Origin: Neoceratodus forsteri
Lineage: Eukaryota; Chordata; Ceratodontiformes; Ceratodontidae
Length of the DNA: 64,000 bases
Reading direction: 5' to 3'
NCBI GenBank assembly: GCA_016271365.2
Contig: CM028132.1
Span: 1,184,063,001 to 1,184,127,000, forward strand
Shown here: piece by piece, positions 43,437 through 54,166 of the stretch
Layout of the letters: every line of letters begins with the position of its first letter
How positions within the stretch are numbered: position 1 is the stretch's first letter
Notes under the pieces: generated by a model
The model's database searches: none
Seen by the model: the letters and a program-made list of their open reading frames with translations, nothing else
What the model was told of the DNA's origin: nothing
Program-made: the position numbers and the translations under genes

Positions 43437-44244
43437 TCATCCTGCAACCCTGCCATCCCCCACCGCTCCCATCTTGGTGTCATCAGCAAACAGACTGATC
43501 TTGCTCTTGATGCCCAATGATATGTCTGCAATGAATATCCCAAACAACACTGGTCCCAACACTGAGCCCTGCGGAACACCGCTCGTCACTACCCTTGGGG
43601 ATGAGAGCTCCCCACCCTCCACCATCCTCTGTTTCCTTCCCTGAAGCCAGTTCCCTACCCATCTCACCAGCTTTGCACCCACTCGTGCCTTCTAACTTAC
43701 TTCCCAGCTTCCCATGTGGCACCGAGTCAAATGCCTTACTGAAGTCTAGATACAGGACATTCACTGCATGGCCTCCATCCAGTTGCCTAGTTACCCAGTC
43801 ATAGAACTCCACCAAGTTGGTTTGGCAGGATCTGCCATGTATGAAGCCATGCTGTCTGCTGTCCTGTAGTCCTTTGGCCTCCATGAGGGCCACCAACCTC
43901 TCCTTCAGGATAGTCTCCATCAGCTTACCCACAATGGATGTGAGGCTCACTGGTCTGTAGTGCCCTGTTTCATCCTTGGGGCCACTCTTGTGGAGGGGCA
44001 CCACATGAGCCATCCTCCAATCCTGAGGTACACACCCTGAGTATAGTGAGGCATTAAATAGGTCTGCCAAAGGTCCCGCAAGGACCTCTGCCAGCTCCTT
44101 CAGTTCCCTGGGGTGGATGTCATCTGGGCATGGAGTCTTGTCCACCCTCAGTGCTCTCACACTCTCCAGGACTCTGCCCTCCATGATTTCCCCATCTGTC
44201 ACCCTCTCCCCCCATTTCTGCCGTTCATCCCCCTTGGGTATCAC
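43437..44244 (-). pseudogene. CR1 reverse transcriptase, frameshifted
   Basis: Frame 43483-44244 contains 'LRVDKTPCPDDIHPRELKEL', 'WRMAHVVPLHKSGPKDETG', 'YRPVSLTSIVGKLMETILK', 'DSRQHGFIHGRSCQTNLVEF' and 'VLYLDFSKAFDSVPHGKL' (catalytic Asp). A frameshift near 43680 moves to frame 43437-43682 with '[19 protein letters not shown]' and '[11 protein letters not shown]'. The FADD codons are intact at 43479-43490. One of the better-preserved CR1 palms in the window. Confidence 0.85.
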
Positions 44245-44663
44245 CCCCTCTTCTCCTTAGTAAATACCGAGCAGACGTAATCACCTAGCATTTCTGCCTT
44301 ATCACCCCCTGCTTCCACCCAACTCTTCTCCTCCCTAATCCTTACTATGTGGTCCTTACAGTTCCTTTTCTCCTTGATGTTCCTAAAGAAGTCCTTCTCC
44401 CCTTCGTAATGCCTTGTTTCAGCCTGAGCTCCGTAGATGCCTTGGCTCCCCTTACTGCCCGTGTCACCTCCTTTGATTCCTTCAGGTACTCCTCCCTGTC
44501 CTCCCCTTCCTGTTTTCTTGTACCTTCTAAAGGCAGCTCTTTTCCTCCTTACCTTTTCCATGACATCCTTGCTCACCTAGCTCGGTTTCTTAGCCCTAGC
44601 CTTCTTGCTCTGGGCCTTGCTGCAGGTTCTGGTTGCCTCCACTAATCCCAGCTTTATGAGCTC

Positions 44664-45401
44664 CTACCTCTGGTTAGTGCCCATACTAGGTTGAATTCTG
44701 GCCAGGTACCCTTTTACCACTTCCCCCATCCTCCCAAAGTTGTCCCTCCTGATGTCCAGCACCCTTGTGCCAGATTCCACTCCTTCCTTGCACATATCCA
44801 GTGTGAGCCATACTGAGTGGCGATCACTCCCTGCCAGCAATTCTTTCACCCTAAGTTCCCTCACAAACTCCCCATTTGCCAGTACAAGGTCAAGGGTATT
44901 CCCTAACCTGGTTGGTTCACTGACCATTTGCATCAAGAAGCTGTCCTGGAAGGCATCCAGCAGTACCTGCTCCCTTCTGTTCCTGGTTGTTGGGGTACTC
45001 CAGTCCACTCCTGGCATGTTGAAGTCCCCCACAATCACCACACTACCCTTCTCGCAGGTCCTCCTGATCTGTCCCTCTAGTTCTCTGTCTAGCACCTCCG
45101 TCTGAGAGGGTAGCCTGTACACCACTCCCATTCTGAGAGTCCTATTCTTGGAATCCTGGATTTGCATCCAAAGTGACTCCGTGCTACCCTCCTCCTCTTG
45201 CTTCCTTACACACTTCAGTCCTTCCCTCACATATAGTGCCACCCCCCCTTTCCCAATCACTCTGTCCCTACGAAATAACCTGTAACCTGGTACAGACAGG
45301 TCCCACTCATTGTATTGGGTGGCCCATGTTTCTGTGATGGCTGCAATGTCCACCTCTCTCTCTCTGCCATGAGCGCCTGTAGCTCTGCAGTTTTCCTCCA
45401 A
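44664..45401 (-). pseudogene. CR1 endonuclease domain, 245-codon open frame
   Basis: All conserved endonuclease blocks are in one open frame: 'VDIAAITETWATQYNEWDLS' (catalytic Glu), 'VPGYRLFRRDRVIGKGG', 'VALYVREGLKC', 'RTLRMGVVYRLPS', 'VVIVGDFNMPGVDWSTP', 'LDLVLANGEFV' and 'LLAGSDRHSVWLTLDM' (Asp; His follows). The domain itself is open, but the flanks are shifted, so the ORF2 as a whole is dead. Confidence 0.8.
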
Positions 45402-45599
45402 AGGCTCCTAGCGTTAAGGGTGACCACCTTTCACCCCTCCCCCCCATCCTGCCCTCCTTTACTAGCATCACCAATAGTACTTGCCTGTTGTCCTTTGTCA
45501 CCGTTATGGGGGTAAGCTCATATGGCTTCCCAGCCTGTGGTCTCTGCATGTCCCTTACCCACTTGCCACCCCCCACTCCTAGTTTAAATTCCCAGCTTC

Positions 45600-46060
45600 C
45601 TCTATGTACTCCTCCATCCTCTGTTTCAACACTTTCTTTCCCCTCCTCACTCAAGTGTAGTCTGTCCTTGGCATAGAGAGTACTGTCCTCCCAAGTCCCT
45701 CCTCACTCCCTCATCAGCCCATACCCTTTAGCATGACACCAGATTCTTAGCCATCCATTAAATTAAATGTATAATTAAATGAGGCTTGTCCCTACCCCTT
45801 CTAGCATATTTTAGAATAGATTGTCCCACCCTTTCCGCTGTCATTCCTGGCATGGCCTCCACCCAAATGCGACTATGCCTCTCCCCTTTGCTACCCTACC
45901 TGACTCCTCATTGTATTGAGTCCCACAGCACTAAGATTCTACCCCTCTTACTCACTGCTTGCTCACATTCCTCCCCGTCTCTCGCTCCCTGGCTCCTCCT
46001 CTTCCTCCTGCATAGTAATCCTCAAAGTAGTTCAGTCTTTGGATTCCCAGGTTTACATGG
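45600..46060 (-). pseudogene. CR1 ORF1 remnant (SGNH esterase-like)
   Basis: On the minus strand broken frames give 'RILVLWDSIQ' (compare RILVGDSIVRG), 'AMPGMTAERVGQSIL' (compare CLPGATAWRDGRKIL), 'HLIIHLI' (compare VIIHLGTNDL) and 'KDRLHLSEEGKE' (compare DGLHPSWRG). These are the four esterase blocks of CR1 ORF1 in the right order, with stops and frameshifts between them. The upstream limit is unclear. Confidence 0.65.
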
Positions 46061-48960
46061 GCCTACCAGATACATAACTGCATATCCCTGCCTGTGGCTC
46101 TGTCAGAGATTCCTGAGGTCATGATTCAGGATCAGCACTTCATTCCCAAACTCTGCCCTTCGGACTGGCCTTGGCCCAAGAGGTTTCACAAAAGTCCCAG
46201 TGATGACCATGACCCTCCTACATGATGGGGTCCCTGTGTGTAACCTGTCATTACAGTCTCTTTTCAGCGCATTGTCAGTCATTGGCTCACATACCATTTC
46301 AGGGAACTCTACCGATCCTGTGGGATCTTGTCGAAGTGTGAACATACAATATTGTTCTCTACAACCATGTCTTACTATAGGACATTTGGGGAAAATGTTT
46401 GCAAAGGTCGGGTCCGAATATTACTATCTCAACTAATAATAGAGAAGCTAATAATAGAGATTCATCAATACTATCAGCCCCCAAATACCTATAGATTCTG
46501 GGATCAGTGACAGCAATAGAGATGGTCCCCTGGTCCACACTACATATGAGACTGTTTCAGGTTTAATCTTCTGTCACTGGTTCTGAGTCTTGGAGCAGTA
46601 TCTGGTTCTGGTGAAGATTCCAGGATCTAAATGCAATTCACCATAATGGCAGGAGAAAATGCAGACCCACTAGAGAGGCTCTCCTCTGCCTCCACCATTC
46701 AGTGATGATCCTGTGGACAGGCACTAGCCTGACAAGCTACAATGCAGTATTACTACAGATCAGCTACTGGTGCAGGGGTTGTAGTTACATGCACCAGAAT
46801 CTCCAGATAAGTGGCGTAAGAATTTGTAGCCATTAACTGGAGTTGAGTCAATCCTAGTTCAGTCCAGTTGAAGGTCAGTAAAAGCCTACACGCAGTGATA
46901 ATTTCTTACATTAACAAATGAGGTGACACATGAAATGAAATTATGTTGGCAGAGTTACAAAAGTTGTAAACTGGATGGAAGCAAGCCTAGAATCCCTTAA
47001 GCAATTCATCTCACAAAGAACCAGAGTCCTGGCCCAGTCAACAGTATTTACACCTGGGGAAATACTTACTGAATCAACAAGTTGTTCAGCATACATATCA
47101 GTGATACAGCTCCTTTGACAAAGTCCCCTTAACCCTTGCTGTGCCGCTGGCATGTACAGTATACAAATTCTAAAAATCTATATGTTCTAAATCTTCTGGC
47201 AGTCTAATGGTTAATTCCTGAGGCACTACTCAGATCATGACTTCACGGCCAATGCAGGTGTTCAGCAGCATAGGCCCTGAATGCCCTATCTGAACCATGA
47301 GACTATTAAACACCTTCCTTTTTTCTACCAATTCTTCTAATTTCAGTCATTCTTGAAAATTTGCTGTTCTTACAGAGAGTTTTGTAATAGCTCTAGAGTA
47401 GCCAAGATGATCTTGGGTCTCAAATCTAGTCAAAGTGGCAGTTGGCAACTGTCCAGCTCCCGCCTCAGTGGGATCTCCTGAGCCAAGGACCTGTCATAAC
47501 AATAGGCTGGAATATCAATTACTTATTATTTTATTATGGCACTTAGCTCTATCTCAAGCCTTACTTTCATGGATCATATAAACAAAGGAAAATTGGCTCA
47601 CATTTTCCTTATTTCACAACCTACTATATAAATGTTCTGATAATTATGAATAAAGTTTCTGTCACACCCTTGTAGTACATAAAAATAGATGTTATTTTCC
47701 CTGCACAATATAACTAATCAATAATAACTGTTGCATACATATAAAATATTGTAAATATTGTAAGAAGCAGCATAAATATAAAACAACAACTTGCAAGAAG
47801 AAAATAAAACTAGACAATAATGAACAAAAACACAACTTGTAGTTTTGGAAACTTTTACAAACAATAAAATTGTTCCTGCATAAACTTTAGAAGTCCCATG
47901 GTAAAGGTAGTTCCTAAGAATCTAGCTGCATAAATAATCAAAGCTGTTTTTTTTTTTTTTGGTATAAAGATTTCAAACAACGTTGTCATATAAGTATGTC
48001 AGAACTTCTCTGTGTAAAACGTATTCAAATAACTCTTTCAGCTGCAAAATGCTTATATACAGTACCTTTGTATAGATTTTAACTTCTTTATATACCCAAT
48101 ATTCTAAATATTAAGACTGTTTTCCCCATGCCACCTCCAGCTAAGTCCAATTAGAATATTAAGAAAATATCAAAAATACTACTCAAGACCATCTGGTTAG
48201 TGGCAAGATTTGGTTTTTCTCTTAATTTCAGAATGTTGGTGAGAATTTTTTTCCCCTTAATGGCAAAAGTCCTTTCAGTGGCTGGATCTTATTGTTGTTC
48301 CTATCTTTATTCACGCGTGAACCCTGGATTCTGGGACCTATCTGTTATGAACACAGCAATGCAGGCTTGCTTCTTGGCTGGTATAGGCATCAAGAATTAG
48401 GCACAGTCCTTTGTTCAGTTTTTGGCAGGAAATTCAAAACAGTACTATAACAACAAAAAATGTCCATTTCATGAACATAGGTTTTCATAGCATCTCAGAA
48501 GTCTTCTGCCCAGCCTCTCCAGGTAGTGGGCTTTATTACCTCTGGGTCAGAGAGTCATCACTACATTGCTCTGACATGATTTCAGCAGTTCTGATTCATT
48601 CTTGCAAATGAGGTAGTCATGGCTAGGTTTTTTTCTTCTAAAGCTGCACCTTTCTCTGTACTTGTACAATTCTAAGCCCCAAATTAATTCTTCTTATCAC
48701 TTTAGAATGCAATAAGATGCAGTCTTCAAAGAAACATTTCCAAGCCACGGTCATCAGAAGCAGTCTTGCAAAGTGTCTCTCATGTATGTGACACAAATAT
48801 TTTCTGAGATAAGCTAATATGAGTATAATATCAGTGCTCACCAAAATCTTTTAAAAACAAAATACTCATTTCACTTCCCATGTCTCAAGCTTCAAGATGA
48901 TGCATCACTCACCCAAATCCACCTGTAGGAAAATCCATTTAGTCCAAAATATCTTTTAAG
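46061..48960. other. Non-coding, AT-rich stretch
   Basis: From about 47500 to 48130 it is strongly AT-rich with a T-run at 47948-47961. No frame of substance and no repeat with recognisable ends. Confidence 0.5.
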
Positions 48961-49510
48961 AAGAAGCCAGAAGGGGAAGGAAGGAAACATATTCAATTCA
49001 GTGCTTTAGAGTAACTGGTAATTGCTGTTTTTCTTTTAAACTTAGATTGTGGACTTTTAGTGACACTGTACTTTCTTTGTTGTCTTTACTTAGAATTGTT
49101 TTTGGGCTGTTGAAAATTTAAAACATAGTGGTGGTGTAATTCTGTGCTGTCTTTAATTGCTGCAAATTTTATCTTGGCTTGTCTGACTGCCCTGTAGTTG
49201 GGTGAGGGGTGTTAATTGTCTGGCCTCTGACCTCAGCTACGTGATAACTGGAGGTGGGGCTTAGTCAGAGTTGAGGTAGCAAGTGAGTTTTATTTTCTCA
49301 GAAGAAGCCAGAAGGGGAAGGAAGGAAACATATTCAATTCAGTGCTTTAGAGTAACTGGTAATTGCTATTTTTCTTTTAAACTTAGATTGTGGGCTTTTA
49401 GTGACACTGTACTTTCTTTGTTGTCTTTACTTAGAATTGTTTTGGGCTGTTGAAAATTTAAAACATAGTGGTGGTGTAATTCTGTGCTGTCTTTAATTGC
49501 TGCAAATTTT
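48961..49510 (+). repeat. Direct repeat pair upstream of CR1 ORF1, offset 341 bp
   Basis: aagaagccagaaggggaagg begins both copies (48961, 49302); each runs about 210 bp to 'attgctgcaaatttt'. By eye they differ by one or two substitutions and one T. The 131-bp spacer contains 'acgtgataactggaggtggg' and ends in a splice-acceptor-like tattttctcag. Tandem 5' monomers that act as promoters are known in some LINEs; whether these are promoter monomers is inference. Confidence 0.8.
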
Positions 49511-49825
49511 GGCCCCCCCTCCCTTTCCCCCAACTCTTAATTATATGCCCTGTTAAATCTGATTGACAGAAGCTAAACACAGGGTATAGTAAGGGGTGTG
49601 AAGTAGGAGGGGCATAAGGGGGAAGAAGCCCACCTTCAGCACAAGTGTTTTGACTCATTTATTTATTTATTGGTTTCTTTTCTTTTCTTTTTTTTTTTTT
49701 TAAAGAAAATTATCTGAGGATCAGTGGCAGGATTTTTAGGACAGTAAATTAATAAAAAGGGAACTAGAAGAGCTTCAGTAGCAGACAAGTAGTGGAATAG
49801 CAGTATAATTGCAGTATAATGTGAG

Positions 49826-50749
49826 GTGGTGCAATGCAGTGGCTGTGGGGCAGCCATATTCAGGCAGACCTTCTGGACACTGAGGTGCTGCCCTAGCTGC
49901 ATGCATCTCTCTGGACTGCGGGATGAGGTAGCCAGACTCAGAGTGGAAGTAAACTGGGTCAGGAGTACCATCACCCCTATCCAGAGACCACCCAGTCCAA
50001 TGCAACTGCCTGAAAGGATGCCGAGAATGAGGAGCACTTGGATGACAGTGGGCTCAGGGAGGGTTACAGCGGCCAGGCAGAGGCACATCCCAGATCCTAT
50101 TCCACTCAAGAACTCATATGCCACACTGGCAAACGAGGACAACCAAGTAGAGGTACCCAGAGAAGTGGAAGGAAAGGATGTGGAGGTTAGCCAAGGAGGT
50201 GACCTCAGCGGGGAAAGCAGTGGACCCCAGAGGAGGAGGAAGCGAATCCTGGTGGGGGACTCCATCGTAAGAGGGATCCAGCTAGGAACACAGGAGGGGG
50301 AGGACAGGGAGGTGAGGTGCCTACCAGGTGCCACAGCATGGAGGGATGGAAGGAAGATCCTGGGGATCACTGGGAAGGCAAGACGGGAGGGTGAGCTGGA
50401 TGTCATTATCCACCTAGGTACTAATGACCTGGCAAATGGGGAGCCAAAGGAAGTTCAGGAAGAGTTTAGGAAATTGGGGAGGGGTCTCAAGCAAGTAGCT
50501 ACTTCTGTCACTTTCTCAGAAGTACTTCCTGCGAGAGGCAAGGGAGAGCATAGGGGTGCATGCACCAGGAACTTTAACTCATGGTTGAAGAACTGCTGCT
50601 GTGAGGAAGGGTTTGGATTCATTGGTGACTGGGGACCCACCTGGAGGGATGGAGGTTTGTTCAAGCCTGATGGCCTGCATCCATCCTGGAGGGGAATCCA
50701 AGCACTCAATGATAAGTTTAAATGCTACATTGACAAGCATTTAAGCTAG
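49826..50749 (+). CDS. CR1 ORF1 protein, intact 307-codon frame (SGNH esterase-like)
   Basis: The first 30 residues hold C-x2-C and CC-x2-C (CSGCGAA … RCCPSC), a likely zinc-binding motif, followed by a short coiled-coil-like heptad stretch (LRDEVARLRVEVNWV). From residue ~135 an SGNH-hydrolase core appears: 'RILVGDSIVRG' with the nucleophile Ser of GDS, 'DVIIHLGTNDLA' with the Asn of the third block, and 'FKPDGLHPSWRG' with the Asp-x-x-His pair. In CR1 this esterase-containing ORF1 is thought to bind RNA and promote retrotransposition. The frame ends 'IDKHLS' with a normal stop. Start chosen at the first ATG before the Cys motif. No stop or frameshift is seen, unlike the following ORF2. Confidence 0.85.
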   Translation: MVQCSGCGAAIFRQTFWTLRCCPSCMHLSGLRDEVARLRVEVNWVRSTITPIQRPPSPMQLPERMPRMRSTWMTVGSGRVTAARQRHIPDPIPLKNSYATLANEDNQVEVPREVEGKDVEVSQGGDLSGESSGPQRRRKRILVGDSIVRGIQLGTQEGEDREVRCLPGATAWRDGRKILGITGKARREGELDVIIHLGTNDLANGEPKEVQEEFRKLGRGLKQVATSVTFSEVLPARGKGEHRGACTRNFNSWLKNCCCEEGFGFIGDWGPTWRDGGLFKPDGLHPSWRGIQALNDKFKCYIDKHLS

Positions 50750-50999
50750 CGGGGGTGGCAGGCCAGCAAGGAGGGTACCTACTTGCTCACCCCCCACAGC
50801 TAGCAGTGGAATCAGTGAACCAGAGGAGTGGCTATCTCTGCAAAGCAGTGTGCAAAAGATGGAGATTAGTGCCCAAGAGGGATAGGCAGAAAAGGGCAAA
50901 ATTCAGCAGAAGGGCAGACAGCAAGGAGAACCAGGGATAAAGGACAACCAAGGAAGGGGCTGGAGTAGAACAGTGAAACAGTCTAGGAGGTCAAATCAT

Positions 51000-53340
51000 G
51001 GAAAGCCATGTGTGCAGATGCCAGGAGCCTTAGCAACAAGACGGAAGATCTGGAGGCTGTCATGGTGCAGTCAGACCTGGACATTGTGGCCATCACTGAA
51101 ACCTGTGTAATGATAACCACGACTGGGAGATGGCCATACCACAAGCAACATATTCAGAAGAGACAGAGCAGGCAGGAAGGAGGGAGGAGGAGTGGCACTG
51201 TATGTGAAAAATGACATAAGGGCCACAGAGATCCAGGAGGAACAAAATGGGGAGAGATACTGTGGGTTAAGCTGGAAAGGAAAATAGGCCAGCCATCTGC
51301 ACAGGTGTGGTCTATAGACCACCAGCCCAGGAGGAAGAAACAGATAGGGAGTTGATGCTAGCCATCCAAAGGATGGCAGACAAGGTGAGGTAGTACTGGT
51401 TGGAGACTTCAATATTCCAGATGTGGACTGGAGCATCCCAGCAGCAGCATCAACTAGGAGCAGATTTATCCTGGACTCCTTCAGGGTGCCTTCCTCAACA
51501 ACTGGTCATGGAACCAACTCGGCAGAAGGCAATACTGGACCTTGGCTCACAAACAGGGACAGTGTGAAGGGGGTAACAGTGGGGAGCACCTGGGGAACAG
51601 TGACCACCAGTCATTGTGGTTTGAAATCACAGAAGAGCAGAACCAAACCACACAAAAACACATGATACTGGATTTTAGGGGGCAGACTTTGGGAAAATGG
51701 GGAGATACTTGAAAGAGGCATTAAGGGAATGGGACAGGAATCGGGGTTGAGGAACAGTGGGCAGTATTTAAAATGGGATTACAAGAACAACAGAATTATG
51801 CATTAAGCAGGTTAGCAAGAGGAAAATGAAGATGACCATTATGGTTTCCAAAGAGGTAGCAGAAAGTGAAAGCCAAAAAGATTGCATTCAGGCAATACAA
51901 AAAGACATAGGCAGAAGGGGATAGGGAGAAGTACCAGGAGAAGCAAAGGGAGGCAGGAGGTCGGTAAGGGAAGCCAAAGATCAGACAGAAGAACACATTG
52001 CAAAATCAGTGGGTAGAGGGACAAAACCTTTACAGGTACATAAGTGAAAAAGACAAAGGGAGGGATAGTGAGACTGAAGGGGAGGATGGGATGCGTGGAG
52101 GATGACAACAGTAAAGCTGACATATTGAACAGGTATTTCTGCTCAGTCTTTACTAAGGAAGAGGAGGGTAATGGGTCTGAAGGGAGTACAAGGGGTGAGA
52201 ATGGTGCAGAAATGGACACAAGTCCCTTTACGAGAAAGGGTCCTGAAGAAACTGGAAGTATGAGTTGATAAAGCAATGGGGCCAGATGGGTGCACCCAGG
52301 GTCCTTAAGAACTAAGAGAGGTGGTGGCTGAACCTCTGGCTATCCTGTTTAGCCGATCACTGGAAACAGGGGAGGTACCCAAAGACTGGAGGACAGCAGA
52401 TGTAGTCCCCTTATACAAAAGTGGGAACAAAGAGGAAGCAGGGAACTACAGACCAGTTAACCTCACTTCAGTAGTGGGGAAGATCATGGAAGCACTACTG
52501 AAGGAGAGATTGGTGGAACATCTGGTTGTTAATGGACTACAGGACCCAAGGCAGCATGGTTTCACCAGGGGGAGGTCATGTCAGACCAACCTCGTTGAAT
52601 TTTTTGACTGGGTGACTAGGGAGGTGGATCGGGGAGGGCAGTGGACATGGCCTATCTGGACTTCAGCAAGCCTTTGACACTGTGCCACATAGAAGACTAT
52701 TACACAAACTGGGGAATATGGGTGTGGGCAGGACAGTAGTGTGGTGGGTAGGTAACTGGCTGGGTGGCAGGACCCAGAGGGTGGTGGTAAATGGCTATCA
52801 CTCCACAGATGGAAGAGTGACCAGTGGGGTACCACAGGGATCAGTGCTGGGACTGGTCCTATTCAACATCTTCATCAATGACATTGCGGGACCTAGAAGG
52901 CAGAATTTCACTGTTCGCTGATGACACAAAGCTCTGTAACAGAGTAGACACACTAGAGGGTGTAGACAGAATGAGAAGGACCTGCAGAAACTTGAAGAAT
53001 GGTCAGGGGTTTGGCAGTTGAAATTCAATGCAAGGAAGTGCAAGATAATACATATGGGGCACAAAACCCTGGCACAATATATCAGGTGGGGGTGAGGATA
53101 TAGCATGCACCAAGCAGGAAAGGGATCTTGGGGTTATCATCTCTGATGACCTCAAGGTAGGAAACAGTGTGACAAGGCAGCAGGTAAAGCAAACAGGATG
53201 CTGGGATGTATAGGTAGGGGCATCACCAGCAGGAAAAGGGAGGTCATAATTCCGCTATACAAGACACTAGTGAGGCCCCACCTGGAGTACAGTGTACAGT
53301 TCTGGAGACCATACCTACGTAAGGACATAGACAGGGTAGA
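51000..53340 (+). pseudogene. CR1 ORF2 (endonuclease-RT), heavily frameshifted
   Basis: Endonuclease pieces: 'CADARSLSNKTEDLEAVM', 'LDIVAITETC' (51008-51120) and 'DWSIPAAASTRSRFILDSF' (51423-51480). RT pieces: 'DWRTADVVPLYKSGNKEEA' and 'QHGFTRGRSCQTNLVEFFDW' (52321-52677), '[20 protein letters not shown]' (52802-52861) and '[18 protein letters not shown]' (52908-52961), with the FADD codons intact at 52914-52925. At least eight small indels break the frame, while the neighbouring ORF1 has none. Confidence 0.85.
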
Positions 53341-54166
53341 TCAACCTGAAGTTTTTTTTTTTTTTTTTTTTGCAGAGTATATCTAAGCAGATTGTTAAAG
53401 TTAGAAGCAAGTTTTTTTTCTTTCTCAAAGAGCTTATGCAGGCAGGATTTTAAACCAGCTGTCTTTGTATGACCCCAATTAGATTCCTAGTCTAACGGTA
53501 TAATTAAACACTAATTATTATGCATTATAAAGAACAATAAAATAGTAATTATAAAATAATTAAATAGAATAAAATTATTGTTAAATATTTTTGCAATCTA
53601 GGATTTGTTCCAACAGACCCATTTTTCATCCAGGTTCATTTCAGTAATGGCTAGTTGCCTAGCTCCTTGGCAGAAGGTTCTCATGTTAAGCTGTTCAGAG
53701 AGAATGTTAGACAATCTCATGTCTTCCCAAAAGCAGTCTACAGCCATAACGTATGATAGGACTTTAATAACCTTAAACGGGTGGGTCAGGTGGTTGGAGG
53801 TTCAACTTACAAAGGCTCTGGTGGTGCAGAATCATACATTTGCAACTCATTAAGAAATACCAAAGTAGCTCATCGGTGTTACAGTTTGCTGTGAATTGTA
53901 CTGTAGTAAGAATGTGATTGTTGCTCTAGGTGATTTTATTCTGTATAGCAGAGAGAAGAAAAGTTAGAATGCTCCCAAGACAACCTTGTCTATTTTTTTT
54001 TTGTATGCACAGCAGTAGTGGCAACAAGGCAATGGGAGACACCAGCTTTGATTGGAATATATCCTACCAGTGCTCTGACCACATCCTGGGCAGCAAAAGC
54101 AGAGCATTTTGTGTCCACATTGTGCAAAGCAGACGTTTGTGTCTCTTGTATTTATTCAAGAAACTA
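53341..54166. other. AT-rich junction between CR1 and deleted DIRS
   Basis: Starts with a 20-base T-run, then AT-rich sequence to 53600 and unassigned sequence. At 53985-54150 a T-tract and 'gtatgcacag' precede two overlapping open frames with no visible splice donor (see rejected items). Confidence 0.45.

Larger units (their letters stand above)
42590..46060 (-). mobile_element. CR1 LINE, long copy with part of ORF1
   Basis: On the minus strand: the end of ORF1 (about 45600-46060), endonuclease 44664-45401, connection 44241-44576, RT 43437-44244, C-terminal region 42952-43380, then a 3' end with 'gactagatagacctctaggc'-like remnants near 42600. Sequence differs noticeably from the CR1s at 22-25 kb and 60-62 kb, so it is another, GC-richer subfamily. 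Several frameshifts; inactive. Confidence 0.85.
48961..53340 (+). mobile_element. CR1 LINE with duplicated 5' sequence, missing its 3' end
   Basis: 5' direct repeats (48961-49170, 49302-49510) lie upstream of ORF1 (49826-50749) and a decayed ORF2 (about 51000-53340). The RT is followed up to 'RPHLEYSVQFWRPYLRKDID', where the CR1 normally continues for several hundred bases, but here the sequence changes abruptly to a T-run (53352-53371) and AT-rich DNA. Loss of the 3' end with a retained 5' end is the reverse of the usual truncation and implies a later deletion or rearrangement. Confidence 0.8.

Noticed and set aside
53985..54150. T-tract plus gtatgcacag followed by two overlapping open frames, resembling an exon
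   Set aside because: No donor consensus is present before the DIRS left repeat starts at 54167, and neither frame shows a known motif.
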